From positions 434,001-498,000 of the forward strand of contig NZ_CP006879.1 in NCBI RefSeq assembly GCF_000816845.1: a DNA stretch of 64,000 nucleotides, written 5' to 3'. The notes beneath the pieces were generated by a model that did not search any database, had not been told where the DNA came from, and worked only from the letters and a program-made list of their open reading frames with translations. Both the position numbers and the translations under genes were made by a program. How positions within the stretch are numbered: position 1 is the first letter of the stretch; each line of letters starts with the position of its first letter. This document shows, piece by piece, positions 8,903-18,011 of this stretch. The DNA is from Rhizobium gallicum bv. gallicum R602sp (GTDB lineage: Bacteria; Pseudomonadota; Alphaproteobacteria; Rhizobiales; Rhizobiaceae).

Positions 8903-10078
8903 TTATTTCCCTAATATCTGCGACACAGGTCGAGGTGTTGCCGTCGTTTCGGCAGGCAAGACGGGATAGGCGACATCCGGTACCTTTCCAGTCAGCGAGT
9001 TAAGGAAGGCAACGATCAGCTCGACTTCTTCTTCCTTCAATTCTTCGCCGAGCTGGACGGTCCCCATGATGGCGATGGCCTTTTTCAGATCCCAAACCTT
9101 GCCCGAATGAAAATATGGCGCGGTGAGTGCTACGTTGCGCAGCGGCGCCGCGCGGAAAACAAAGAAATCGTCGAATGTATTGGTGACCGCAAAGCGGCCC
9201 TTGTCTTTTTCCGGCAGAACGTCGGTGCTGGGCCTTTTAACAAGACCGAAGGGGTAATAGCCCTCCCCGCCAACGTTGATGCCGGAATGACAGGACGAGC
9301 AGCCTTTGTCCATGAAAAGCGTCAGGCCCTGTTTCTGTTCGGAAGTCATGGCGGCGTCATCACCGTTGAGGAACGCATCGAAGGGGGCTGGCGTGACCAA
9401 TGTCGCCTCAAAGGCTTCGATTGCCTTGGCGAAGTTGTCGAAGGTGACCGGATCGGCTTCACCCGCGAAAGCCGCACTGAACCATTCGACATATTGCGGC
9501 ATCGATCTGAGCGTGGCAATGACTTGACCCGGTGTATTGGCCATTTCGACACCGGCTTGGACCGGTCCCTTGGCCTGAGCCTTCAGGTCTTCGGCGCGAC
9601 CGTCCCAGAACTGCGCGATGTTGAAGACAGCGTTCAGTACCGTCGGCGCGTTGCGCGGTCCCTTCTGCCAACCATGGCCGATCGAGGTTTCAAGATTGTC
9701 GTCGCCCCCGGTGGCCAGGTTGTGGCATGAGTTGCACGAAAAAACGCCTGACGCCGAGACGCGTGGATCGAAGAACAGTGCCTTGCCGAGGACGATCTTC
9801 TCCGATGTGATCGGGTTGTTGGCGAGTGCCCGCGTGGTGGATGGCAAAGCCTTGAAGGTAGCCAGTGCCGTTTCTCTGAGGTCTGCGGGGAACGGATCCG
9901 CAGCAAAAGCGGTGGTTGCCATCAAGGCGGCAGCCATCGTTGTGAACAGGAGTTTGACGGGCCGAATACCGCGCACATCGAGATCTTCAATCACAAGGAT
10001 GTGCTCAAGTCCTCGGGCCCCACCAGCCGCCCAAGCCGATGGAGAAGTCGGCCCGCCCACTTCCCTGCGGGCCGTCAT
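8903..10078 (-). CDS. Di-heme cytochrome c peroxidase / MauG-family protein
   Basis: A periplasmic di-heme protein related to bacterial cytochrome c peroxidase and MauG. Two CXXCH heme sites are visible (CNSCH and CSSCH), with surrounding family motifs (LGKALFFDPRVSASG, RNAPTVLNAVFN, APLRNVALTAPYFHSGKV). It would reduce hydrogen peroxide or oxidise a partner protein using electrons from small cytochromes. The start is unclear. The ATG at 10078 has a good AAGGAAAGG site but adds about 47 residues before a signal-like KLLFTTMAAALMATTAFA. An internal ATG at 9937 lies inside that signal. The original start may have been lost to a point change. NifA and sigma-54 signals lie upstream, and its C-terminus is duplicated at 4758-4914. 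Confidence 0.85.
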   Translation of the reverse strand: MTARREVGGPTSPSAWAAGGARGLEHILVIEDLDVRGIRPVKLLFTTMAAALMATTAFAADPFPADLRETALATFKALPSTTRALANNPITSEKIVLGKALFFDPRVSASGVFSCNSCHNLATGGDDNLETSIGHGWQKGPRNAPTVLNAVFNIAQFWDGRAEDLKAQAKGPVQAGVEMANTPGQVIATLRSMPQYVEWFSAAFAGEADPVTFDNFAKAIEAFEATLVTPAPFDAFLNGDDAAMTSEQKQGLTLFMDKGCSSCHSGINVGGEGYYPFGLVKRPSTDVLPEKDKGRFAVTNTFDDFFVFRAAPLRNVALTAPYFHSGKVWDLKKAIAIMGTVQLGEELKEEEVELIVAFLNSLTGKVPDVAYPVLPAETTATPRPVSQILGK

Positions 10079-10330
10079 TCTTTCCTTTCCTTGAGCGGCG
10101 GTCCGAAGTCGTCTCGCGGCCGACCGGACGTCCTCCACGGCTAACCGCGGTAAAGAGCTCCTGTGCAGCTCGGCCCGACTATTCCTGTACGGCCTCTTAA
10201 CTCTTCCGCATCTGAAACGTCCTACAGTAGAAGGATCGGATGCAGGCCCCAGCGGAAAGCACTTTTCCGACATTTCGACATTCTCCGCAGAATTATCGTC
10301 CCTCTATTGCGCATCTGCAAATGGCTCCAC

Positions 10331-10422
10331 GCAATATGCGTGCCAAAGGCAAAACTCTTTTGATACAGCGTAACCGATCGAACCCGCTGTCTTGCATGTC
10401 CAACGTTGTCGTATCTCGGACA
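10331..10422 (-). promoter_or_regulatory. NifA upstream activating site and sigma-54 promoter for the peroxidase
   Basis: On the minus strand TGGCAC-GCATA-TTGC (10345-10331) is a perfect -24/-12 element. About 62 bases further upstream is TGT-CGTATCTCGG-ACA (10422-10407), an exact NifA enhancer consensus. Both point towards the peroxidase gene, whose start is some 250 bases downstream. Confidence 0.75.
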
Positions 10423-10442
10423 ATGCTAGCTACGCCGTCGAC

Positions 10443-11100
10443 TCATAAGCTGTGACACCAGATTTTCGTGGCGACGAGCTTTACGGCTGCGAGATAGTTT
10501 TCAGGGCGCTTGTCGTTTCGGGGTGCGACACCCCGGAACTGCTTGATCCTGTTGAAGAACCGTTCCACGAGGTTACGCTGCCGATAGACCCAGCGCGAGA
10601 AGATGAACGACCCCTTCCTGTTGCTCTTCGGCGGGATGTTGGCCCAAGCCTTGCGCTCGGCCGCCTTGGCCCGGATCGCGTTGCTGTCGTAGCCCTAGTC
10701 GGCCAGCAGGATGTCTCCTTCGCCGAGCTCGTCCATCAACGCGCCGGCCTCGGTGCAGTCGGCGACTTGCCCGCCGCTCAGACGGAGGCTGACGGGGCGA
10801 CCTTCGGCGTCGCCGAGCGCGTGGATTTTGCTCGTAAGCCCGCCGGGGGACGTCCCATGCCGCCATCGTCTCCATCCCCTCATTTTCCCGTGGCCGCGTG
10901 CTGGTGAACGCGGACACAGGTCGAGTCGATCATGACGATATCGCCATCGTAAGCCTCGGAAACCGCTTCAAGAAGTCGGTCCCAGACACCGGCCTTCCGC
11001 CAGTGGACGAAGCGTTGTAGCAGGTGGTCGGCGGACCGTAGCGCTCCGGGATTTCCGCCCAGGGTGAGCCCGTCCAGAACCGCCAGAGGATGCATTCAAC
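10443..11100 (-). pseudogene. IS5-family (IS427-like) transposase, frameshifted and 5'-truncated
   Basis: On the minus strand the frames give RFVHWRKAGVWDRLLEAVSE, DIVMIDSTCVRVHQHAA, GGLTSKIHALGDAEGRPVSL, GGQVADCTEA, and near the end YRQRNLVERFFNRIKQFRG. This is the standard order for IS5/IS427 transposases, with the catalytic D (IDST) and the E (ERFFNRIK). The original N-terminus is cut at about 11100 and several frame changes separate the motifs. It separates the peroxidase promoter from the gibberellin region. Confidence 0.8.
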
Positions 11101-11251
11101 ACCCGCCGATCATCTGCTGCCCCGCACATTCAGCGCGAGAGCAGGCCTTTGTCGGGCACTTGCTGCGCCGTTTGTCGGCATTGAGACTCAATGCCAGAAA
11201 CCTGACACTACGCGCCGCTGCGAAGTGTCTGCTGAGCCTGCGAATTCACTT

Positions 11252-11266
11252 CGGCACGCGATTTGC
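11252..11266 (+). promoter_or_regulatory. Candidate sigma-54 promoter upstream of the gibberellin operon
   Basis: CGGCAC-GCGAT-TTGC keeps the invariant GG and GC at -24/-12 and differs from the TGGCAC-N5-TTGC consensus only in the first base. It lies about 150 bases before the start of the outer-membrane-protein gene fragment that leads into the operon. No exact TGT-N10-ACA is upstream; TGC-N10-ACA near 11192 is one mismatch away. Confidence 0.5.
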
Positions 11267-11417
11267 TCTGTTCACGGCATCGTCACCAATCGCAGTGCGA
11301 TGGTCTTCCGGACGGACACGGCGCGCGTCGCTGTTCGCGTCTGGTCCGTTCCGACCGTTTGCTGTGGAAATGACTTGGCGCTCGGTTGTGGACCGAGAAA
11401 ATGCAAGGAAGTGTTGG

Positions 11418-11621
11418 ATGCGATCTAGAGTTCTTCTTTTGGGAGCCACAATTATTGCGCTTGTCGCGAGCGGTGCAACCAAAGCGGCAGACCTTGAGCC
11501 AGGAGTGAAACTGCCACCGGCGGTGTGGGACTGGTCCGGAGGCTATATTGGCGGACACGTCAGTGGCGGGTACGGTCGAATCTCCTTCACCGATCCCTAC
11601 GGTCAGTCGATCTATGGCGAT
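11418..11621 (+). pseudogene. 5' fragment of an outer-membrane beta-barrel protein gene, fused to the cyp115 remnant
   Basis: An ATG at 11418 opens a typical Sec signal peptide (MRSRVLLLGATIIALVASG, then cleavage after TKAA). It is followed by the first strand of an Omp25/RopB-like barrel (WSGGYIGGHVSGGYG, then DPYGQSIYGD). The frame then runs straight into P450 sequence at about 11620. Only about 68 codons of the barrel protein remain, so it cannot form a pore. Its value may be that it brought its own promoter in front of the gibberellin genes. Confidence 0.7.
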
Positions 11622-11856
11622 GCCGACAGGTTCGATGTCACCCCGCTGCACAACCCGCACCTGTCGTTCGGCCAGGGGCCGCATTTCTGTCTGGGCGCTG
11701 GCGCGCCTCGAATTGCGATCCGCATTCCCGGCGCCGTTCGTGCGGCTGGAGGATCTGGCCCTGACCATCGCAGCGGAGGACGTCGTCTACATGCCGTCTT
11801 ACGTCATTCGCTGCCCACAGCGCCTGCCGGTCACCTTCCGCCCTTCCATCGCTTAG
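11619..11856 (+). pseudogene. cyp115: cyp115 remnant (C-terminal end of gibberellin 3-oxidase P450)
   Basis: The frame gives DADRFDVTPLHNPHLSFGQ and the heme-binding loop FGQGPHFCLGA. A frame change immediately after the heme cysteine is followed by ALARLELRSAFP and a typical P450 C-terminus, MPSYVIRCPQRLPVTF. Only about 80 of some 400 residues remain. Its place directly before cyp112 is where cyp115 sits in complete operons. CYP115 converts GA9 to GA4; its loss is known to be common among rhizobia. The stop is 16 bases before cyp112. Confidence 0.8.
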
Positions 11857-11872
11857 AGAGTGAAGTGTCACC

Positions 11873-13075
11873 ATGTCCGAACAACCCTTGCCGACCCTGC
11901 CGATGTGGCGCGTCGATCACATCGAGCCCTCCCCCGAGATGTTGGCGCTACTCGCCAACGGTCCGATCCACCGCGTGCGCTTCCCGTCCGGGCACGAAGG
12001 CTGGTGGGTGACAGGCTACGACGAGGCCAAGGCGGTGCTGTCCGACGCGGCGTTCCGGCCCGCGGGAATGCCGCCGGCGGCATTCACCCCGGATTCGGTG
12101 ATTCTCGGTTCGCCGGGGTGGCTGGTCTCGCACGAGGGGGAGGAGCATGCCCGGTTACGCACGATCGTGGCGCCGGCCTTCAGCAACCGCAGGGTGGAAC
12201 TGCTCGCGCAGCAGGTCGAGGCGATCGCCGCGCAGTTGTTCGAGACGCTGGCGGCCCAGCCTCAGCCCGCCGACCTGCGGCGCCACCTCTCCTTTCCGCT
12301 TCCGGCCATGGTCATCAGCGCGCTGATGGGCGTGCTCTACGAGGATCACGCCTTTTTCGCCGGGCTGTCCGACGAGGTGATGACGCACCAGCATGAAAGC
12401 GGCCCGCGCAGTGCGTCGCGCCTGGCCTGGGAAGAACTGCGCGCCTACATCCGCGGCAAGATGCGGGACAAGCGCCAGGATCCGGGCGCCAACCTGCTGA
12501 CGGATCTGCTCGCGGCGGTCGACCAGGGCGAAGCGACCGAGGAAGAGGCGATCGGCCTCGCGGCGGGCATGCTGGTGGCGGGGCACGAGAGCACCGTCGC
12601 GCAGATCGAATTCGGCCTGCTGGCCATGTTCCGCCATCCGCAACAGCGCGAACGCCTGGTCGGCGATCCATCCCTGGTGGACAAGGCGGTGGAGGAAATC
12701 CTGCGCATGTACCCGCCGGGCGCGGGCTGGGACGGCATCATGCGCTATCCGAGGACCGACGTGACCATCGCGGGCGTGCATATTCCCGCGGAGAGCAAGG
12801 TGCTTGTCGGCCTGCCGGCGACGTCGTTCGATCCGCGCCATTTCGACGACCCGGAAATCTTCGACATCGGACGCGACGGAAAGCCGCACCTGGCGTTCTC
12901 CTACGGGCCGCACAACTGCATCGGCGTGGCGCTGGCTAGGCTGGAACTCAAGGCGGTGTTCGGTTCGATCTTCCAGCGCTTTCCCGGGCTGCGCCTCGCA
13001 GTGGCGCCCGAAGAACTGAAGTTGCGCAAGGAGATCATCACTGGCGGCTTCGAAGAGATGCCGGTGCTCTGGTGA
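11873..13075 (+). CDS. cyp112: Cytochrome P450 CYP112, gibberellin 20-oxidase
   Basis: A 400-residue soluble bacterial P450. It carries the I-helix oxygen-activating motif AGHEST (about residue 237), the ExxR pair EEILR, and the heme loop [10 protein letters not shown] with Cys349 as iron ligand. Family knowledge: CYP112 oxidises C-20 of GA12 and cleaves it off in successive steps to give GA9. It is the first intact gene of the operon. The ATG has a purine-rich leader (GAGAGTGAAG). The next cytochrome gene begins about 100 bases later. Clearly GC-rich, like the whole operon. Confidence 0.93.
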   Translation: MSEQPLPTLPMWRVDHIEPSPEMLALLANGPIHRVRFPSGHEGWWVTGYDEAKAVLSDAAFRPAGMPPAAFTPDSVILGSPGWLVSHEGEEHARLRTIVAPAFSNRRVELLAQQVEAIAAQLFETLAAQPQPADLRRHLSFPLPAMVISALMGVLYEDHAFFAGLSDEVMTHQHESGPRSASRLAWEELRAYIRGKMRDKRQDPGANLLTDLLAAVDQGEATEEEAIGLAAGMLVAGHESTVAQIEFGLLAMFRHPQQRERLVGDPSLVDKAVEEILRMYPPGAGWDGIMRYPRTDVTIAGVHIPAESKVLVGLPATSFDPRHFDDPEIFDIGRDGKPHLAFSYGPHNCIGVALARLELKAVFGSIFQRFPGLRLAVAPEELKLRKEIITGGFEEMPVLW

Positions 13076-13170
13076 TGCGTGGACGCCCGGGGGGGTCGGG
13101 ATCTTGTCCGCAATTTGGCCGGCGGCCTCGCTCGCGCCGGTCAGATCAGCCAACCAAACAGGTAACCAAG

Positions 13171-14463
13171 ATGGACGTGAAAGAAACAACGGCAGTATGC
13201 CGGGACGCCTTCGCCGAACTGGCGTCGCCAGCGTGCATCCACGACCCGTATCCGTTCATGCGGTGGTTGCGCGAGCACGATCCGGTGCATCGCGCGACGT
13301 CGGGCCTCTTTCTGTTGAGCCGCCACGCCGACATCTACTGGGCGTTCACGGCCACGGGCGATGCGTTTCGGGGACCAGCGCCGGGCGAATTGGCGCGCTA
13401 TTTCCCGCGTGCGGCGACCAGCTTGTCGCTCAGTTTGCTGGCATCCACTTTAGCGATGAAGGAACCTCCAACGCATACGCGTCTGCGCCGGCTGATCTCC
13501 CGTGATTTCACCATGCGCGAGATCGACAACCTGCGGCCGAGCATCGCGCGCATCGTCGCAGCGCGCCTGGACGGCATCGCGCCCGCGCTGGAGCGCGGGG
13601 AGGCGGTGGACCTGCATCGCGAATTCGCGCTTGCCTTGCCAATGCTGGTCTTTGCCGAACTGTTCGGCATGCCCCAGGAGGACATGTTCGGGCTCGCCGC
13701 CATCATCGGCGCCATCCTGGAAGGCCTGAGCCCTCACGCCAGCGATTCCCAGCTCGCCGCGGCTGACGCAGCCAGCGCCAAAGTTAAGGCCTACTTCGGC
13801 GACCTCATACAGCGCAAGCGCACCGATCCCCGCCAGGACATCGTGTCGATGCTCGTCGGCGCACACGGCGACGACGCCGACATGCTGTCGGATGCGGAGT
13901 TGATCAGCATGCTATGGGGCATGCTGCTGGGCGGCTTCACTACCACTGCTGCGACCATCGACCATGCCGTCCTGGCGATGCTGGCGTATCCCGAACAGCG
14001 GCACTGGCTGCAGGGGGACGCCATGGGAATCGAGGCATTCGTCGAAGAAGTCCTGCGCTGCGACGCGCCCGCCATGTTCAGCTCCATTCCGCGGATCGCG
14101 CAGCGCGACATCGAACTGTGCGGCGTGGTGATCCCGAAGGATGCGGACGTGCGCGTGCTGATCGCGGCCGGCAATCGCGACCCGGACGCCTTCGCCGATC
14201 CCGACCGCTTCGATCCCGCACGGTTCTACGGCACCAGTCCTGGCATGTCGACCGACGGGAAGATCATGCTGAGCTTCGGCCACGGCATCCACTTCTGTCT
14301 CGGCGCGCAACTGGCCCGGGTGCAGCTGGCTGAGAGCCTGCCGCGGATCGAGGCGCGCTTCCCCACGCTCGTACTGGCCGAGAAGCCGACCCGGGAGCCA
14401 TCCGCGTTCCTTAGGACGTTCCGCGCCCTGCCCGTGCGGCTCAATGCGCTTGGAGAGGCCTGA
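13171..14463 (+). CDS. cyp114: Cytochrome P450 CYP114, ent-kaurenoic acid to GA12-aldehyde
   Basis: A 430-residue P450 with ExxR (EEVLR), an I-helix GGFTTTAAT and the heme loop [11 protein letters not shown] (Cys376). In the characterised bacterial pathway CYP114 hydroxylates ent-kaurenoic acid and, with the dedicated ferredoxin encoded next, performs the ring contraction to GA12-aldehyde. The start MDVKETTAV at 13171 is chosen. A frame extension back to 13072, overlapping cyp112, is rich in Gly/Arg/Ser and lacks P450 similarity. The stop is one base before the ferredoxin start. Confidence 0.93.
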   Translation: MDVKETTAVCRDAFAELASPACIHDPYPFMRWLREHDPVHRATSGLFLLSRHADIYWAFTATGDAFRGPAPGELARYFPRAATSLSLSLLASTLAMKEPPTHTRLRRLISRDFTMREIDNLRPSIARIVAARLDGIAPALERGEAVDLHREFALALPMLVFAELFGMPQEDMFGLAAIIGAILEGLSPHASDSQLAAADAASAKVKAYFGDLIQRKRTDPRQDIVSMLVGAHGDDADMLSDAELISMLWGMLLGGFTTTAATIDHAVLAMLAYPEQRHWLQGDAMGIEAFVEEVLRCDAPAMFSSIPRIAQRDIELCGVVIPKDADVRVLIAAGNRDPDAFADPDRFDPARFYGTSPGMSTDGKIMLSFGHGIHFCLGAQLARVQLAESLPRIEARFPTLVLAEKPTREPSAFLRTFRALPVRLNALGEA

Positions 14464-14464
14464 G

Positions 14465-14773
14465 ATGCGCGTCGTGATAGACCAGGATTTATGCGGAACC
14501 ACCTGGCAGTGCGTGCTGACCCTGCCCGGCACCTTTCGCCAGCGCGAACCGGACGGCGTGGCCGAAGTATGCCTGGCGACGGTCCCCGAGGCGCTGCACG
14601 CCGCCGTGCGGCTCGCGGCCAGTCAGTGCCCGGTTGCCGCCATTCGGGTCATCGAAAGCGACGCTGGCTATGGCGAGCCAGCCATTGTCGACCCAGCGCC
14701 CTCTCCGGCAGAGGTCGGGCGGCATGCCGCGAAAGACCACCATAATCCGGGAGGACACGATGGGACGGTTTGA
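14465..14773 (+). CDS. Ferredoxin of the gibberellin pathway (Fd-GA)
   Basis: A 102-residue small acidic ferredoxin beginning MRVVIDQDLCG. Cysteines at 10, 16 and 55 (CGTTWQC, later SQCP) fit a single [3Fe-4S]-type cluster of P450 partner ferredoxins; Cys36 may also contribute. It supplies electrons for CYP114 ring contraction. The start lies one base after the cyp114 stop, and its last 14 bases overlap the SDR gene, indicating translational coupling. Tryptophan 14 sits in a loop position that I would expect to be small or polar. Confidence 0.88.
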   Translation: MRVVIDQDLCGTTWQCVLTLPGTFRQREPDGVAEVCLATVPEALHAAVRLAASQCPVAAIRVIESDAGYGEPAIVDPAPSPAEVGRHAAKDHHNPGGHDGTV

Positions 14774-15605
14774 GGGAAAGGTGGCCGTGGTGACCGGCGC
14801 TGGCGCCGGCATCGGCAAGGCATGCGCCCTCGCCATCGCGCGCGAGGGCGGCAGAGTGGCGGTGGCCGACATCGACGCCTCAGCGGCCACCGCCTGCACG
14901 GCGCAGATCGCGGCCGAAGCTGGCCACGCGCTGACCCTGGCCATGGACATCGCCGATGCGCAGGCGGTGGCAGCGCTGTTCGAGACGGCGGAGCGGCACT
15001 TCGGCGGGGTCGACCTGCTGGTGAACAACGCGAGCGCCATGCATCTAACCCCGCGCGACCGCGCAATCCTCGACCTGGACCTGGCGGTTTGGGATGAGAC
15101 GATGGCGACTAATCTGCGCGGCACGCTGCTCTGTTGCCGGCAGGCTATCCCGCGAATGATCGCCCGTGGCGGTGGCGCGATCGTCAACATGTCGTCGTGC
15201 CAGGGGCTCAGCGGTGACACCGCTCTGACCTCCTACGCCGCGTCGAAGGCGGCGATGAACATGCTGTCGGCCTCGCTCGCCACCCAGTACGGTCACGCGC
15301 AGATCCGCTGCAACGCGGTTGCGCCGGGTCTTATCATGACCGAACGTCTCCTCGCCAAGCTGGACGAGTGCATGCAACGGCATCTGCGCCGGCACCAGCT
15401 CCTGGCGCACGTCGGCCGCCCCGAGGACGTGGCCGCGCTGGTGGCTTTCCTGCTCTCCGACGATGCTGCGTTCATCACCGGCCAAGTCGTGTGCATCGAC
15501 GGCGGCATGCTGACGCATGTGCCGACATACGCCGATGGTGGCAACAGCCGCGCCGCGCGGCCGGCCAGTGACACCGCCGACGCGGCCTCGGCGCCAGGGA
15601 GGTAA
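14760..15605 (+). CDS. Short-chain dehydrogenase/reductase of gibberellin synthesis (SDR-GA)
   Basis: A 281-residue classical SDR with the NAD(P)-binding TGAGAGIGKA motif near the N-terminus, NNAS, and the catalytic Ser with YAASK (Tyr/Lys). Family knowledge: SDR-GA oxidises GA12-aldehyde to GA12. The ATG at 14760 follows GGGAGG and lies inside the end of the ferredoxin gene. The stop TAATG shares one base with the next start. The C-terminal tail after VPTYADGGN is low-complexity and probably flexible. Confidence 0.92.
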   Translation: MGRFEGKVAVVTGAGAGIGKACALAIAREGGRVAVADIDASAATACTAQIAAEAGHALTLAMDIADAQAVAALFETAERHFGGVDLLVNNASAMHLTPRDRAILDLDLAVWDETMATNLRGTLLCCRQAIPRMIARGGGAIVNMSSCQGLSGDTALTSYAASKAAMNMLSASLATQYGHAQIRCNAVAPGLIMTERLLAKLDECMQRHLRRHQLLAHVGRPEDVAALVAFLLSDDAAFITGQVVCIDGGMLTHVPTYADGGNSRAARPASDTADAASAPGR

Positions 15606-16948
15606 TGGACATGCTGCTCAACCCGCTGAACCGTCGGCACCGGCTGCGGCACGACATCCCGGTCATGCCCGGCGCCTTCCCCATGGTCGGGCATCTTCCC
15701 GCCATCGTTACTGACATGCCGCGCCTGCTGCGGCGCGCGGAACGGACGCTGGGCAGCCACTTCTGGCTGGACTTCGGCCCTGCCGGACAACTGATGACAT
15801 GCCTGGATCCGGATGCGCTCGCGTTGCTCCGGCACAAGGACGTGTCCTCGACACTGATCGCAGAGATCGCGCCCGAAATCCTTGGCGGAACGTTGGTCAC
15901 TTTGAACGGTAGCGCGCACCGGCAGGCGCGTGATGGGATAAAGGCGGCGTTCCTGCCGAGGGGGTTGACCGAGGCCGGCATTGGCGAGCTGTTCGCGCCC
16001 GTCATCCGGGCTCGGGTGCAGGCGTGGCGCGACCGCGGTGAAATAACTATCCTGCGCGAAACCGGCGACCTGATGCTCAAGCTCACCTTTTATCTCATGG
16101 GCATCCCCGCCCAAGACCTGCCGGAGTGGCATCGCAAGTACCGGCAACTGCTGCAGTTGATCGTCGCGCCCCCGGTCGACCTACCCGGAACGCCCTTGCG
16201 GCGCGGCCGCGCCGCCCGCGACTGGATCGACGCTCAGTCGCGACAGTTCATCCGCGACGCGCGCGCGCATTCCGCGCGCACCGGGTTGATCAACGACATG
16301 GTGAGCGCCTTCGATCGCAGCGAAGACGCGCTCTCCGATGACGTCCTGGTGGCCAACGTCCGCTTGCTGCTGCTTGCCGGTCATGAGACCACCGCCTCGA
16401 CTATGGCCTGGATCGTGATCGAACTGGCCCGGCAGCCTGAGCTGTGGGACGCCCTTGTCGAGGAGGCGCAACGCGTGGGCGCGGTGCCGACCCGGCACGC
16501 GGACCTGGCGCAGTGTCCGGTCGCCGAGGCGCTGTTCCGCGAGACGCTGCGCATGCATCCGGCGTCCTCGCTCGTACCGCGTCGCGCGACGCAGGAATTA
16601 CAACTCGGCCAGCGGCGCATTCCCGCGGGCACCAGTCTGGGCATCCCGCTGCTGCATTTCTCGACCTCGGCGCTGCTGCACGAAGCGCCTGATCAGTTCC
16701 GCCTGGCGCGGTGGCTGCAACGCACGGGGCCGATCGGGCCGGTGGACATGCTGCAGTTCGGCAGCGGCCCACACGTCTGCATCGGCTACCACCTAGTATG
16801 GCTGGAATTGGTGCAGTTCAGCATCGCCTTGGCGTTGACCATGCACAAGGCCGGGGTGCGGCCGCGGTTGCTGAGCGACGCCGAAAAAGGCCGGCGCTAT
16901 TACCCGACAGCACAGCCCTCCATGAAAGTCCGCATCGGATTCTCATGA
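15605..16948 (+). CDS. cyp117: Cytochrome P450 CYP117, ent-kaurene oxidase
   Basis: A 447-residue P450. I-helix LLAGHETTAST, ExxR (ETLR), and heme loop FGSGPHVCIGYHL with Cys392. It catalyses the first oxidations of the pathway, ent-kaurene to ent-kaurenoic acid (family knowledge). The start overlaps the SDR stop by one base (TAATG). The N-terminus is extended and not hydrophobic enough to be a membrane anchor, so it is soluble like other bacterial P450s. Confidence 0.93.
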   Translation: MDMLLNPLNRRHRLRHDIPVMPGAFPMVGHLPAIVTDMPRLLRRAERTLGSHFWLDFGPAGQLMTCLDPDALALLRHKDVSSTLIAEIAPEILGGTLVTLNGSAHRQARDGIKAAFLPRGLTEAGIGELFAPVIRARVQAWRDRGEITILRETGDLMLKLTFYLMGIPAQDLPEWHRKYRQLLQLIVAPPVDLPGTPLRRGRAARDWIDAQSRQFIRDARAHSARTGLINDMVSAFDRSEDALSDDVLVANVRLLLLAGHETTASTMAWIVIELARQPELWDALVEEAQRVGAVPTRHADLAQCPVAEALFRETLRMHPASSLVPRRATQELQLGQRRIPAGTSLGIPLLHFSTSALLHEAPDQFRLARWLQRTGPIGPVDMLQFGSGPHVCIGYHLVWLELVQFSIALALTMHKAGVRPRLLSDAEKGRRYYPTAQPSMKVRIGFS

Positions 16949-17003
16949 GCTGGCATCACATACTCGCCGCTCGCCGCGGCCGTCTCCTGTCACGTACAAG
17001 GAC

Positions 17004-18011
17004 ATGAACAACATGCAGACTGTTTCCACGCTACACGACGACCAAACTGGCGCTTCCCCGCTTGGCGGATCGGGCGCGCAGGCGGGCGGCGCATCCGGGA
17101 AGCTGCTGCCGGATATCTGGATGCAGGATGGCGCAAAGCGGGTAGAACAGGCGCTGGCGCGTCTTCTTTGCGCCGGAGACGACGGTGAAACCGAGCTGAT
17201 GGCGGCTATGCGCTACGCCACCTTGCATGGCGGGAAGCGCACGCGTGCCTTGGTCTGTATGGCTGCCGGCGCACTTGCCGATACGCCGGCGCACATGCTT
17301 CACGACGTCGGGGCCGCCATCGAGATGATGCACGCCTGTACCCTGGTCCACGACGACCTGCCCGCGATGGACAACGACGTGCTTCGCCGCGGCCTTCCGA
17401 CCGTGCACGTCAAGTTCGGCGAAGCCACTGCAATCCTGGTCGGCGATGCGTTGCAGGCCCACGCCTTCCTGACCCTGGCGAGCCTGGATGCCCGGGGCGA
17501 CACCCGTATCGCGCTCGTGCGCGAACTGGCGCAGGCGGTGTCCGCCGAGGGTGCCGCAGGCGGGCAGGCCATGGATCTGTCGCTGGTTGGAAAGCACGTC
17601 GAGCTGGACAGGATCGTGGCGATGCACCGGATGAAGACCGGAGCGCTAGTGCGCGCGTCCGTTCGCATGGGCGCGCTATGCGCCATTGCGGAGGATGCCG
17701 CGCACGCTGCGCTGTACTGTGCGCTCGATCGCTACAGCGCCTGTTTCGGCCTGGCGTTGCAGGTGGTCGACGACATTCTCGACGCGACAGCGGATAACGC
17801 GACGCTGGGTAAGACCCCCGGCAAGGACGCGGCGGCGCAGAAGCCGACCTGCGCGTCGATCATGGGGCTGCAGGCAGCGTGCCAGTTCGTGCGGGATCTG
17901 TTGCGCGACGCCGGGGAGGCCATCGTCCCGTTGGGCCCGCGTGCCGAACGGTTGGCGCAGATCCTGCAGCGGGCAAACGCGTATCTATTCAAGCACGCGC
18001 CATGCGCATGA
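17004..18011 (+). CDS. Geranylgeranyl diphosphate synthase of the gibberellin operon
   Basis: A 335-residue trans-prenyltransferase. It has the first aspartate-rich motif DDLPAMD (Asp117-Asp122), the second, VDDILD, from Asp256, and GKTPGKDAAAQKPT, which also belongs to the family. It makes the C20 precursor GGPP from IPP and shorter allylic diphosphates. The ATG at 17004 follows a 55-base gap after cyp117; a second ATG three codons later is an alternative. The first 35 residues are poorly structured. Confidence 0.93.
   Translation: MNNMQTVSTLHDDQTGASPLGGSGAQAGGASGKLLPDIWMQDGAKRVEQALARLLCAGDDGETELMAAMRYATLHGGKRTRALVCMAAGALADTPAHMLHDVGAAIEMMHACTLVHDDLPAMDNDVLRRGLPTVHVKFGEATAILVGDALQAHAFLTLASLDARGDTRIALVRELAQAVSAEGAAGGQAMDLSLVGKHVELDRIVAMHRMKTGALVRASVRMGALCAIAEDAAHAALYCALDRYSACFGLALQVVDDILDATADNATLGKTPGKDAAAQKPTCASIMGLQAACQFVRDLLRDAGEAIVPLGPRAERLAQILQRANAYLFKHAPCA

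Noticed and set aside
12155..13189. Long antisense reading frame opposite cyp112
   Set aside because: It is in high-GC sequence where antisense frames open by codon bias, it is rich in Arg/Ala/His, and cyp112 on the other strand has full family motifs.
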